A stretch of 64,000 nucleotides of DNA from an uncultured Bacilli bacterium. GTDB taxonomy: Bacteria; Bacillota_I; Bacilli_A; RF39; UBA660. How positions within the stretch are numbered: position 1 is the stretch's first letter; each line of letters begins with the position of its first letter. The notes beneath the pieces were generated by a model. It was not told where the DNA came from. It worked only from the letters and a program-made list of their open reading frames with translations, and ran no database searches. The position numbers and the translations under genes were made by a program. Shown one piece after another: positions 18,132-27,590 of the stretch. Location of the stretch: positions 35,025 to 99,024 of the forward strand of contig CANROU010000003.1 in the NCBI GenBank assembly GCA_947632325.1, read 5' to 3'.

Positions 18132-18743
18132 TTAATCCATTTCTACAACTACCAATTTAATATCATCATGAACTAAAGTAATTGTGGCTTCATTTTCATA
18201 TCCTAAATCTTTAGCGTACTCCCAATTTACTTTTACTTTATAAGCATTTTCATCAGTTGTATCCAAGTAATCAAAAGAAGTATTACTAATATCTTCTACT
18301 GTTACTTTTTTAACATATGGTAATTCTTGTTTTCTTTCATTATAAATATTGCTTTGAACATACTTATAAACTGTATCCATTGCTTTTTCTAAGAAATCAT
18401 CAAGTTCATCAGGATGAACAAAATCAGCTCCGCCTACATCTGTTTTAGCTACTTTATTATCTAAGGTATAAAAGTCTAAGATAAACATTTTACTAATCAA
18501 TTCAGCATACTTTTTTTCATCTACGACGTCTTCTTTTAAAACATTTTCTAATTCCTTAAATAAGGCTTGATATTCCTTACTTTTATTATCATGTAATTGG
18601 TAACCATATTTTTCAATCTCACTTACTACTTGTGCTTCACTGACTTTTGATTTAGGGCGAAAACCCAAATACCATACTACGCATCCTATTATCAACAATA
18701 CTACTATAACAATTATTATTTTTGCTTTCTTTTTCAATTTCAT
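18132..18743 (-). CDS. membrane-anchored extracytoplasmic protein of unknown function
   Basis: 203 residues with a basic N-terminus, one hydrophobic helix (about 8-27) and an external domain rich in Lys, Asp and Glu. There is no lipobox or recognisable motif. Its start overlaps the ltaS stop by four bases, so it is translationally coupled to LtaS. It may modulate lipoteichoic acid synthesis or anchor assembly, but this is only guilt by association. It is the last gene of the operon that begins with gatC. Confidence 0.6.
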   Translation of the reverse strand: MKLKKKAKIIIVIVVLLIIGCVVWYLGFRPKSKVSEAQVVSEIEKYGYQLHDNKSKEYQALFKELENVLKEDVVDEKKYAELISKMFILDFYTLDNKVAKTDVGGADFVHPDELDDFLEKAMDTVYKYVQSNIYNERKQELPYVKKVTVEDISNTSFDYLDTTDENAYKVKVNWEYAKDLGYENEATITLVHDDIKLVVVEMD

Positions 18744-20821
18744 TTTTCATTCTCCTTATTAAACAATTCAGTTTGTTGTCTATCTCTTAATATCAAATCA
18801 TAAACGATTATATCATTAGAAACATCTAATAAAGATTCTGAATACTCATTACATTTTTGAATATCTTCTTCACTAATCGCTTCATCTCTTAATGATAAAT
18901 ACTCTCCCTTTTGACTATTGTAGTATACAGTATTGGTCACCCAGTTACCATTTGGGAAGACAACAATATTATCATCTTTAATAGAAAAAATATCATGTCC
19001 TAATTGATAAGGATTATTAACACCTAACATATTACTAAGAGTTGGTAAAACATCATACATGCCCATGACATTACTATTAATAGTTACATGTTCACCCGTT
19101 GGATCCCAAATAATAAATGGCACTTTACGATTGAGTTCATATTGATAACTATCAAAATCATAATAGTTAGGATCATCTTTATCTAATACACTATCAGTAA
19201 GTTTATCATAATTGTAAAGACGAACATAATCATTTTTAGGTAATCTAGCATCATGATCACCATAGAGAACAATAATTGTATTATCTAATAAACCATTATT
19301 TCTTAAATCCGTAATAAATTGACCTAAAGCAGCATCAGCATAATGAATAGATTTTAAATAATTACCTAATTTAGTACCTTCCATATAAGGATAGCTTATC
19401 TCCTCTACCTGCCCTTGCTCATTGGTAATGGTCTCCTTGATATCTACATCAAAAGGATCATACTTTTCTACATCCGAAAATGGTGTATGGTTAGTAAGAG
19501 TTATAAAAGTGCCAAAGAAAGGAACACCTTTATTTTTAATTTCTTGTAAATAAGGAATAGCTTGACTAAAGAAAGATTTATCAGAAAGACCCAAGCCAAT
19601 AGTATTATCTTTGGTTACCTCAAAATCTTTTTTACTATAAAAACGTTCATAGCCCAATTTTTCATGCATAACCCGCCTATTCCAAAAATCAGCCGTATTC
19701 GCATGCATACTAAAAGTATAATAACCTTTTTCTTTTAAAAGTAATGGCATACTAATATAAGTACGATCAGAATAACTAACAAAGGCTGTACCATTGTGAG
19801 TAGGCATTAATGATGTATTAACAGTTAATTCCGTATCACTACTTGTTCCAACACTCACTTGAGAATAGAAATTATTAAAAAACATACCTTCTCGAGCTAA
19901 TTTATTTAAGTTAGGCGTAACTTCCTGCCCGTTGAATGATAAATTCATGACAAATGATTGCATACTTTCAGCATGTATCGCAATAACATTTTTACCCTCA
20001 AAAATACCTGTATATTCATTTGCTGTATGCTCTTTTCTATTAGCAAAATAATCATGAAACTTCTTAGTGGCATTATCTAATCCAAATAATGATGATACTT
20101 TAGGTTGAACGCTTGTAATAACATCATTAATCTGGTAAGTATAAATACCAAAACGCATAACAATATATTCTCTATTCCATTGCTTACTAAAACGACCAAT
20201 TTCTAATGAGGTTAAAGTAATCGTAAAAAGTGCCACACAAATACCACCAACTAATAAATGCTTAAAAGTTTTTTTCTTACGTTGACTAAAAGGTAAATTA
20301 CGCTTATAATCCGCTCTTTTCTTAAGTTTTAAATGAACAATAACAAAAACAATAGGTCCCCATAAATAAATAAGATCTTTAAGTTGTAAAACATTTTCTA
20401 CTACAGCATCTCCCACTGGCGCAATAAACTGCGTAAGCGATAGCATCGAAACAGAGGCAAAAGAAGTATAAAAAGTATAATAAATAGAATTAATAAGACA
20501 AATAGCCGTAAAAATAATTTCCCATACTAAATAATATATAAAACTCTTATCTTTCTTAAACAAATAACCTATGCTTCCAATAATAACCACAATAGCAAAA
20601 TCAGCCAAAATAGGTTTAAAAGCAAGATAATTTTCCATTGTCTTCATAGTAAAAAATCTTAACAAAGTAGCATTTATAACACAAGTAAAAACATATGTCA
20701 AAAACAAAACATTGTTAGTTACATATGTTTTTATTCTCTTTTTCAAATATAGCAATTTCCCTTTTGGATCCTTTTTAATATTTAAACAAAAGTTTTTAAT
20801 TTTTGTTCTTATCTTTTTCAT
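18740..20821 (-). CDS. ltaS: lipoteichoic acid synthase family protein (LtaS-like)
   Basis: About 693 residues. Five N-terminal membrane helices lead to an extracellular sulfatase-fold domain. The metal-binding Glu lies in NVIAIHAES. The nucleophile Thr is in VGTSSDTELTVN near residue 326, matching the GKTSDSE motif of Staphylococcus LtaS. YGDHDARLP supplies the C-terminal metal ligands. LtaS polymerises glycerol phosphate from phosphatidylglycerol onto a glycolipid anchor outside the membrane. I prefer the ATG at 20821, with AAGAGG nine bases upstream. The frame is open to a TTG at 20869, and an ATG at 20842 is also possible. Confidence 0.9.
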   Translation of the reverse strand: MKKIRTKIKNFCLNIKKDPKGKLLYLKKRIKTYVTNNVLFLTYVFTCVINATLLRFFTMKTMENYLAFKPILADFAIVVIIGSIGYLFKKDKSFIYYLVWEIIFTAICLINSIYYTFYTSFASVSMLSLTQFIAPVGDAVVENVLQLKDLIYLWGPIVFVIVHLKLKKRADYKRNLPFSQRKKKTFKHLLVGGICVALFTITLTSLEIGRFSKQWNREYIVMRFGIYTYQINDVITSVQPKVSSLFGLDNATKKFHDYFANRKEHTANEYTGIFEGKNVIAIHAESMQSFVMNLSFNGQEVTPNLNKLAREGMFFNNFYSQVSVGTSSDTELTVNTSLMPTHNGTAFVSYSDRTYISMPLLLKEKGYYTFSMHANTADFWNRRVMHEKLGYERFYSKKDFEVTKDNTIGLGLSDKSFFSQAIPYLQEIKNKGVPFFGTFITLTNHTPFSDVEKYDPFDVDIKETITNEQGQVEEISYPYMEGTKLGNYLKSIHYADAALGQFITDLRNNGLLDNTIIVLYGDHDARLPKNDYVRLYNYDKLTDSVLDKDDPNYYDFDSYQYELNRKVPFIIWDPTGEHVTINSNVMGMYDVLPTLSNMLGVNNPYQLGHDIFSIKDDNIVVFPNGNWVTNTVYYNSQKGEYLSLRDEAISEEDIQKCNEYSESLLDVSNDIIVYDLILRDRQQTELFNKENEK

Positions 20822-20889
20822 TATTTTCAACCTCTTCATCATTATAACACTGTAAGTTATGTTTTTCAAGTATAGCTAAATCACTAATT

Positions 20890-21717
20890 TTATTTCTTTA
20901 CTTCTTCATTATGAATAGTATTAATAGCCATACCTAATACAAAAACATAAGCTAAAACGTATACCCACAATAATAAAATTAAAATATTAGAAATACTTCC
21001 ATAAAAAATATCGTATTTAGCAAAAATCTCAACATAAACAGAATATATTTCAGTAGCTATTATCCAAGTGATGGTTGTAAAAATAGCTCCATATGTAGTA
21101 GTACTACTTTTTATCTTAACATCAGGAGCAATAGTATATAAGAGTTTAATATTAAAATAAATTAAGAAGATAGATAAAGGATATTTTAAAATTTGATACA
21201 ACTTATAAATTAAAAGTACTATCTCATCACCATGAAAAACAGTCCTTATGATGTTAAAAATAAAATCACCAAAAGCCGGCACTAATAGCACAAAAATAAG
21301 TAGTAACACTAAAATAAAAGTCATCAAAATTGCCTTAATTCTTCTTTTCAATAGATTAGAATCTGGGGTTTTATATAATTGATTAGAAGCAATAATCATC
21401 GAATGAGTTCCATTGGATGCCAAAACAAAAGCCGAAGCAAAAAAGATAATCATATTAAAATTTAATCCTTTACCAGATACAATAGACAAAAGCAAAGTAG
21501 AAGCACTCCCTGGTACAGATTTTATAATAAATTCTTTGATAGTATCCATAGAAAGGGAGAAGAGGGAGGCAATCCCTCCTACTAACGCAATCAATGGAAT
21601 AATGGATAAAACAAAGAAGAAAGCTAATTGACCTGGTAAAATACGCATTTCCGGTTTAGTAGCTGCTCCAACCAATTGCTTTCCTATATCCTTGAACCGT
21701 TCTTTTATGGATTTCAT
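20890..21717 (-). CDS. YihY/BrkB family membrane protein
   Basis: 275 residues with six hydrophobic segments. The YihY signatures are present: PGQLAFFFVLSIIPLI near residue 28, a central ASNGTHSMI and the C-terminal GSISNILILLLWVY. The biochemical function of the family is not settled; the old ribonuclease BN annotation is wrong. It sits between the GGDEF-like receptor (overlap of four bases) and LtaS, so an envelope role is likely. Confidence 0.85.
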   Translation of the reverse strand: MKSIKERFKDIGKQLVGAATKPEMRILPGQLAFFFVLSIIPLIALVGGIASLFSLSMDTIKEFIIKSVPGSASTLLLSIVSGKGLNFNMIIFFASAFVLASNGTHSMIIASNQLYKTPDSNLLKRRIKAILMTFILVLLLIFVLLVPAFGDFIFNIIRTVFHGDEIVLLIYKLYQILKYPLSIFLIYFNIKLLYTIAPDVKIKSSTTTYGAIFTTITWIIATEIYSVYVEIFAKYDIFYGSISNILILLLWVYVLAYVFVLGMAINTIHNEEVKK

Positions 21718-23756
21718 TTATATTCCTCTTTATTAGTCCTCATATCTAATACTGCTTCATTAATAGCATCATCAATCGTTTTAATTTCATCACGGATCAT
21801 ACTAAAACCAATAGCCGCTCCAAATTGATGTGGCAATTCCTTTAATTCTTTAGATAACTTCTTAGTATAAGTTGATACCTGCTGTTCACTATATCCCATT
21901 AAATATATCAAAAATTCATTACCATCTGTTCTAATAATTTCACTATTTTCTAGTTGTGTATTAACCAAAATAGCCGCAGCTTTAATAATTAAATCATCAC
22001 CTGCTTCATGGCCATAATTATCATTAACATATTTAACATTATTTAAATCAATAATAACAATAGCTTGAGGAAAAATATTACACTCTTCCCATTTTTTCAT
22101 ATTCAAATTCAAGTAATTACGGTTTTTAAGAGATGTTAACATATCTGTATATTTACGGCGTTCTTCTTTCCTTACTGTTTTCTGCTGCTTTTTCTTATGT
22201 AGTAAGAAATAAACTATTCCAGCAACAATAGCCACCAACACAATAATAACTATGATAATTAAATATAATTGCCAAAGAGTAACTTTACTTAATATTGGTT
22301 GTGAAAGAGTTTCCATAGCTGTATTACGGTAACGGTAATAAGAATTAGTGTTAATAATATAATTAAATAAATCATAGAATGTCTCATTATCTTTTTTTAC
22401 CATGAATTTATAATCATTCATCATAGTATCAATATATAAAATCTCATATTTAGCAAATTTAGAAGAGCGATAATAATTATAAGTTTCTCTATCTACTATA
22501 ATAATAGAATTTTTACTCTTTTTAATTAATGTGTTTAAATCTTCATATGGTTCAATTATAGCCTTACTATTATTAACAAAATAATCATACAAAGCATTCC
22601 CTTTAAGCATAGATATCGTCTCATCTTTTAAACTTTCTAGTGATGAAACAATATGATTACTATTAGGAAGAGCTAAAACAACATAATCTTCAACAAAAGT
22701 TGAAATAGTCGTTAAATAATCATCATCAACCATATTATAATAATCAAAATAAAGGTCTACTTCTTTATTGTCAATAGCTTGTTTTAAATCATCGACACTA
22801 GTATACTTCTTATAAGTAAATTCAATATTTGTTAAACGTTTCATACGTTGTAAATATTCACTAGCAATACCCAAGGGTTCATGATTAAAGGTAACATCAT
22901 ATGGAGCATTCTCAACATAACCATATACATAATTTTTAGAAATTAAATCCGCCCTAGTCTTATCATTGATATTATTTTCTAATACATAATAATCTAAATA
23001 AGCCTCATTATACTCTTCAACATAATTGTTTTCTTTCCAATTTGTATAATATTTTTGAATTATCTCATTTAATCGTTTATCACTATCTTCACTTAAAGTC
23101 AAAACCACCTTTTTGTTCATTTCGGTAAAATAATAATTAATGTAATAATTTTCTTGACCAATTAATTTATCTAAATACATCATGTTAGGAATAATAATCA
23201 TCCCAACATCACCATTATCTAAAGCTTTGTACAATTCATCGATAGTATTATAAGTTTTATAAGACAAATCAGTACCTGATTTTAGATAATAACTAAGTTC
23301 TCCAACATCCTCATTAAACACACCAAAAGTTATATCTTTTAAATCACCGAGATGATTAATCTTTTGGTAAGATCTTCCTACCATTACATAGCCATCTTCA
23401 AATATTAATAAATCTTGATTACTAAGTTTTTCATCATTATTTAAAATACGAATACGATAACCATTAGTAGAAGGCTTATCTTCTTTTAAATAAGGAATAC
23501 GATTGAACTCTAGGCCAACATTTTCTTCAAAATCATCTAAAAATTGGAATAAGACACCCTCGCCTTCCATACCATAAAGAGGAAAATTATTAACAATTTC
23601 AAAATCAACAACAGTGTCTTGATTATTTTCTAACCAACGTTTCTCAATAACATTTAAGGAAGTTTTTTTATCAACAGTATGATAATATGCATAACCTGAT
23701 AAAATGCCTCCTATAACTAATACCACACCAATAAATATAAATATCTTTTTTTTCAT
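21714..23756 (-). CDS. membrane sensor with two solute-binding lobes and a degenerate GGDEF domain
   Basis: 680 residues. An N-terminal hydrophobic anchor is followed by two extracellular type-3 solute-binding-like domains (about 35-270 and 270-510), a membrane helix (about 520-545) and a cytoplasmic GGDEF domain (about 560-680). The domain keeps D-x-LTxLKNR and IDLNN-x-K-x-VND-x-YGH-x-AGDD. The active-site loop, however, reads RTDGNEF instead of RxGGDEF. The metal/catalytic acidic residue is Asn and the first Gly is Asp, so cyclic-di-GMP synthesis is doubtful. It may bind GTP or act as a signalling scaffold. It is overlapped at both ends by its neighbours. Confidence 0.8.
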   Translation of the reverse strand: MKKKIFIFIGVVLVIGGILSGYAYYHTVDKKTSLNVIEKRWLENNQDTVVDFEIVNNFPLYGMEGEGVLFQFLDDFEENVGLEFNRIPYLKEDKPSTNGYRIRILNNDEKLSNQDLLIFEDGYVMVGRSYQKINHLGDLKDITFGVFNEDVGELSYYLKSGTDLSYKTYNTIDELYKALDNGDVGMIIIPNMMYLDKLIGQENYYINYYFTEMNKKVVLTLSEDSDKRLNEIIQKYYTNWKENNYVEEYNEAYLDYYVLENNINDKTRADLISKNYVYGYVENAPYDVTFNHEPLGIASEYLQRMKRLTNIEFTYKKYTSVDDLKQAIDNKEVDLYFDYYNMVDDDYLTTISTFVEDYVVLALPNSNHIVSSLESLKDETISMLKGNALYDYFVNNSKAIIEPYEDLNTLIKKSKNSIIIVDRETYNYYRSSKFAKYEILYIDTMMNDYKFMVKKDNETFYDLFNYIINTNSYYRYRNTAMETLSQPILSKVTLWQLYLIIIVIIVLVAIVAGIVYFLLHKKKQQKTVRKEERRKYTDMLTSLKNRNYLNLNMKKWEECNIFPQAIVIIDLNNVKYVNDNYGHEAGDDLIIKAAAILVNTQLENSEIIRTDGNEFLIYLMGYSEQQVSTYTKKLSKELKELPHQFGAAIGFSMIRDEIKTIDDAINEAVLDMRTNKEEYK

Positions 23757-24223
23757 TGTGTGGCCTCCCGATTTTTAGTCCAACTATAACTATCTTTAGC
23801 ATGGTGTTTATACGCTATAATTGGAAAATCGCTAATTTCTTCATTATTTTTCTTAATTAATACCTGAAAATCATAAAATTTCTTTTGATTATCTTCAAAA
23901 TAATTTAATAATTTATCAGCTAATACTCTAGCATCTGCCACTGATGCTTCATCAGCAACAGTTATAATAAAGTTAATTAATTTGCCTTTTGTTTCTTGAG
24001 AAATATCAACAACAAGGCCTTCTTGTTTCATTTCACCAATTATTTGTTCATATTTTGAATCTTTAATCTTAACCTCTTCTATGCCATCTAAACGATCTCC
24101 ATAAACTGCATTGCCTGTATCAGGGAAAAAGATTTGCATTGCTTTAGCAGCAATAAATATCAATAAAACAAAAGCCACAATTACTATAATAGTATACTTA
24201 TTTCTTTTAACAAACTTCTTCAT
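23753..24223 (-). CDS. small membrane-anchored protein of unknown function
   Basis: 156 residues from the ATG at 24223, preferred over the frame start at 24274 because AGGA lies at a suitable distance and the hydrophobic anchor then sits normally at residues 8-29. The external part has the mix of short strands and helices of a small alpha/beta domain. It includes VADEASVADARVLADKLLNYF, which may bind a partner protein. It overlaps the GGDEF-like sensor by four bases and follows gatB by about 50 bp. A role in tuning the sensor is inference. Confidence 0.6.
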   Translation of the reverse strand: MKKFVKRNKYTIIVIVAFVLLIFIAAKAMQIFFPDTGNAVYGDRLDGIEEVKIKDSKYEQIIGEMKQEGLVVDISQETKGKLINFIITVADEASVADARVLADKLLNYFEDNQKKFYDFQVLIKKNNEEISDFPIIAYKHHAKDSYSWTKNREATQ

Positions 24224-24275
24224 TCTATCACATCCTATTATACCTATTATACAACATCTTTTAACATCTGGCAAT

Positions 24276-25697
24276 TTATACTTTCTTTAATTCTTCTTGT
24301 AATAACTTATTAGCTACAGCGGGATTAGCCGCTCCTTTTGTTTCCTTCATAATTTGACCCATGAGGTATTTAATAGCTCTATCATGACCATTATGATATG
24401 CTTCAACACTTTCGGGATTATTCTCTATTATATTCTTAATAATTTTAATTAGAAGTTCTGTATCATTGATATTCTCAATGCCTTTTTCTTTTAATAATGT
24501 ATCAACATCTTTAGTAGTCTCTAGATAATCAATTAAAATATCTTTTATATTCTTATTAGTAATCTTGCCTTCTTTTAATGATGTTAAAAGCTCAAGACAC
24601 CTGGTTTTAGACAAATTAGTATCTGTTAAATCCTTCATTGTTCTATTAAGATAAGCACTAATATCCCCTAATAATAAATTACTTAAAACAACAAAATCAA
24701 TATCTTCATCTAAAAATAAATTTATATAATCACTTAATGGTTTATTTTGTAAAAGTTTTTTAATATTAATATCACTAATATTGCGTTTCTTATAAGCTTC
24801 TATTCTATCATCAGGTAACATAGGCATATTATCTTTAGTATCCCTGATAAATTCCTTGCTTAGATGTAATTTAGGAATATCTGGTTCTGGGAAATAGCGA
24901 TAATCATTACCAATTTCTTTAACCCTCATCAAAATAGTGGTACCACTGACATCGTCAAAACGTCTCGTTTCTTCTTGAATAACAATACCTTGATTTAACA
25001 ATTCCTCTTGTCGTGTGGCTTCTTTATCTATAGCAATACCAACATTTCTAATGGAGCTGATATTTTTAATCTCTGTCCTAGTGCCTAATTGTTCGGTTTT
25101 ACTAATCGAAACATTAACATCACAACGCATACTGCCTTCTTCCATCTTACAATCTGAAACATCAGCGTAAAGAAGTAATTGTCTTAGTTTTTCTAAATAT
25201 AACATTGCTTCATCACTACTAGTCATGTCCGGTTCTGTGACAATTTCAATCAAAGGAACTCCTGCTCTATTAAAATCGAGATATGAGTGATCCGTTTGAT
25301 GAACACTTTTGGCTGTATCTTCTTCAATATGAATATCATGAATCCTAATTTTTTTGCTATTTTCATCTTCACCAATTTCTACATATCCATTAATTCCAAT
25401 GGGTGTTCTTGCCTGGGTAATTTGATAACCCTTTGGTAAATCGGGATAAAAATAATTTTTACGATCAAAAAACATATCTTCATTAATCTCACAATTAAGC
25501 GCTAAAGCAGCTCTAAGGGCTAACATAACCGCACCATAATTGACAGTAGGAAGAGTTCCAGGATAAGCCAAATCAAGTAACGTAATATTAGAATTAGCTT
25601 CATCTCCATAAGCATTAGCTGCTGAAGAAAACATTTTAGTATTAGTTTTTAATTCACAGTGGACTTCGATACCAACTGTTTTTTTATAATCACTCAT
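24276..25697 (-). CDS. gatB: aspartyl/glutamyl-tRNA amidotransferase subunit B
   Basis: 473 residues with the family start KKTVGIEVHCELKTNTKMFS, the DLPKGYQITQ segment and MRCDVNVSI, plus the C-terminal YqeY-like tail (GxxMKETKGAANP). GatB binds the mischarged Glu-tRNA(Gln)/Asp-tRNA(Asn), phosphorylates it with ATP and receives ammonia from GatA. It overlaps gatA by eight bases in the order C-A-B. Confidence 0.97.
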   Translation of the reverse strand: MSDYKKTVGIEVHCELKTNTKMFSSAANAYGDEANSNITLLDLAYPGTLPTVNYGAVMLALRAALALNCEINEDMFFDRKNYFYPDLPKGYQITQARTPIGINGYVEIGEDENSKKIRIHDIHIEEDTAKSVHQTDHSYLDFNRAGVPLIEIVTEPDMTSSDEAMLYLEKLRQLLLYADVSDCKMEEGSMRCDVNVSISKTEQLGTRTEIKNISSIRNVGIAIDKEATRQEELLNQGIVIQEETRRFDDVSGTTILMRVKEIGNDYRYFPEPDIPKLHLSKEFIRDTKDNMPMLPDDRIEAYKKRNISDINIKKLLQNKPLSDYINLFLDEDIDFVVLSNLLLGDISAYLNRTMKDLTDTNLSKTRCLELLTSLKEGKITNKNIKDILIDYLETTKDVDTLLKEKGIENINDTELLIKIIKNIIENNPESVEAYHNGHDRAIKYLMGQIMKETKGAANPAVANKLLQEELKKV

Positions 25698-27159
25698 CCT
25701 TTATCCCTCCTTCCCTATAGTTAGGTTGTAAAGATAATTTTAATATTTCCTCTAAACGAGAGGCAAGCTGATACATTTTAGCTTCTTCAAAATAATTACC
25801 AATAATATGAAGGCCAATAGGCATATGATCACGAGAAAAACCAACAGGAATATTCATCCCTGGTAAGCCGGCCATATTAACTGGTATTACTAATACATCG
25901 TCTAAGAAGGCTTTTAAAGGATTATCCATATCTTCTCCTAGATTATACGCTACTGTGGTAGTAGTTGGACCAATGATCATATCATATTTAGCAAAACACT
26001 TGGCAAAACTTTTACAGATATCATCACGAATCATAAGGGCTTTATCATAGTATGTTTTAGCATTCTCTCCACTTAATAAATAAGACCCTACCATGATTCT
26101 TCTTTTTACTTCATCACCAAAACCCTCTTGCCTACTTTTAAGATATAAATCATCTAAATTTTGACATTTATCATATGAATAGCCATAACGAATACCATCA
26201 AAGCGTGCCAAATTACTACTAGCTTCTCCCATAGCAATTATTTGATAAAGGGTTACTGACTTATCTAAATATGGCAAATCGACATAATCGACTTGTACCC
26301 CTTCTTTTTCTAGTAATGATGCCACGTCATGTACTTTTTCAACAATCTCCTTATCAACTATCTCACTAACAAAATAATTAGGTATAGCGATTTTCATCCC
26401 TTTTATATCTTGTTTCATAAACCGAGTAAAGTCTTCATCTTCTTTATCTACACTGGTTAAATCATGTTCATCTTTACCCACTATCGCATTTAACAGTAAC
26501 GCATTATCATAAACATTACGTGTCATAGGCCCAATTTGATCTAAACTAGATGCAAAAGCAATCAAACCATAACGAGACACTCTACCATAAGTAGGTTTCA
26601 TTCCCACAATACCTGTATAGCTAGCTGGTTGTCTAATACTACCACCAGTATCGCTACCAAGGGCTAAAGGAGTCATTCTACTAGATACAGCTACAGCACT
26701 ACCACCAGATGAGCCACCCGCAATGCGTTTTAGATTCCATGGATTATGTGGTGCTTTAAAGTAACTTGTTTGAGAGGTAGATCCCATGGCAAATTCATCC
26801 ATATTAGTTTTACCTATAATAATCATATGTTTATTTTTTATTTTTTCAACAACGCTTGCATTATATATAGGTACAAAATTAGCTAACATCTTAGAAGCAC
26901 AGGTAGTTCTTAAATCTTTTGTAACTATATTGTCTTTAATCGCTATAGGAATGCCAAATAATAGATTATCTACTTCCGCCATCTCTAATTCTTTAGCGTC
27001 TTTAATAGCTTGTTCTTTGTTTAAAGTGATAAAAGCATTAAGTTCTTTATTTTGTTCAATTCTATCAAATGATTCCATTACCAAATCTAAAGGACTTATT
27101 TCTTTATTTTTTAATTTTTCATTAATTTCAGTGATACTTAGATCTAAATATTTACTCAT
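25690..27159 (-). CDS. gatA: aspartyl/glutamyl-tRNA amidotransferase subunit A
   Basis: 489 residues of the amidase-signature family. The catalytic Lys is in IPIAIKDNI (about residue 79), and the Ser pair and loop are in AGGSSGGSAVAVSSR followed by GSDTGGSIRQPAS. GatA hydrolyses glutamine to supply ammonia to GatB. The length is normal for the family. It overlaps gatC and gatB. Confidence 0.97.
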   Translation of the reverse strand: MSKYLDLSITEINEKLKNKEISPLDLVMESFDRIEQNKELNAFITLNKEQAIKDAKELEMAEVDNLLFGIPIAIKDNIVTKDLRTTCASKMLANFVPIYNASVVEKIKNKHMIIIGKTNMDEFAMGSTSQTSYFKAPHNPWNLKRIAGGSSGGSAVAVSSRMTPLALGSDTGGSIRQPASYTGIVGMKPTYGRVSRYGLIAFASSLDQIGPMTRNVYDNALLLNAIVGKDEHDLTSVDKEDEDFTRFMKQDIKGMKIAIPNYFVSEIVDKEIVEKVHDVASLLEKEGVQVDYVDLPYLDKSVTLYQIIAMGEASSNLARFDGIRYGYSYDKCQNLDDLYLKSRQEGFGDEVKRRIMVGSYLLSGENAKTYYDKALMIRDDICKSFAKCFAKYDMIIGPTTTTVAYNLGEDMDNPLKAFLDDVLVIPVNMAGLPGMNIPVGFSRDHMPIGLHIIGNYFEEAKMYQLASRLEEILKLSLQPNYREGGIKDE

Positions 27160-27448
27160 GAATCATCACCGGCACTTCTATTAAATTTCCACTAGTATGA
27201 GGTATATTATCTCTTACTAAAGAGAAAGAAATAGTATCCTTTTCCACATCAGGACGCATCTTAATTTCTTCTTTCACAGGTGTAATCATCATATCTTTAT
27301 CATAGTTAGTTACATCCTTAATTTTATCTACTTCATCTAATAATTCCTTTAGTTGTACCCGATACTTTTCAATCTCAGCATCATTAATATTAATTCTAGC
27401 CAAATGAGCCACATGTAATACTTCTTCTCTACTTAATTTATCTGTCAT
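27152..27448 (-). CDS. gatC: aspartyl/glutamyl-tRNA amidotransferase subunit C
   Basis: 98 residues from the ATG at 27448, preceded by AAAGGAAGAGG. It has the GatC pattern VLHVAHLARI at the start and MRPDVEKDTIS, then PHTSGNLIEVPVMI at the end. It stabilises the GatAB interface. An upstream frame to 27475 would add nine residues without a ribosome site. It is the first gene of an eight-gene run reaching ltaS and beyond. Confidence 0.93.
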   Translation of the reverse strand: MTDKLSREEVLHVAHLARININDAEIEKYRVQLKELLDEVDKIKDVTNYDKDMMITPVKEEIKMRPDVEKDTISFSLVRDNIPHTSGNLIEVPVMIHE

Positions 27449-27483
27449 TAGCCTCTTCCTTTCTTCTACACACATAGTATATC

Positions 27484-27505
27484 AAAAAAATACCAAAGAT
27501 GGTAT
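27484..27505 (-). promoter_or_regulatory. terminator-like hairpin in the gatC leader
   Basis: Stem ATACC/GGTAT with a six-base loop, followed on the minus strand by TTTTTT. It lies between a TATAAT box and the gatC ribosome site, so it is either an attenuator or a backup terminator for the upstream gene. Confidence 0.45.
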
Positions 27506-27517
27506 CTTTATATTCAT

Positions 27518-27547
27518 ATTATAACTTAATTAATATTTATTTTTTAA
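27518..27547 (-). promoter_or_regulatory. possible gatC operon promoter
   Basis: Minus-strand TTAAAA, 18 bp, TATAAT. The -10 is perfect and the -35 weak. Confidence 0.4.
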
Positions 27548-27562
27548 TTCCAATAATTTTGG

Positions 27563-27590
27563 ACAAGAAAAACACTTTATTTAAGTGTTT
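27563..27590 (-). terminator. rho-independent terminator
   Basis: Stem AACACTT/AAGTGTT with a five-base loop and TTTTCTT on the minus strand, overlapping the stop of the 27589-28293 gene. Confidence 0.7.
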
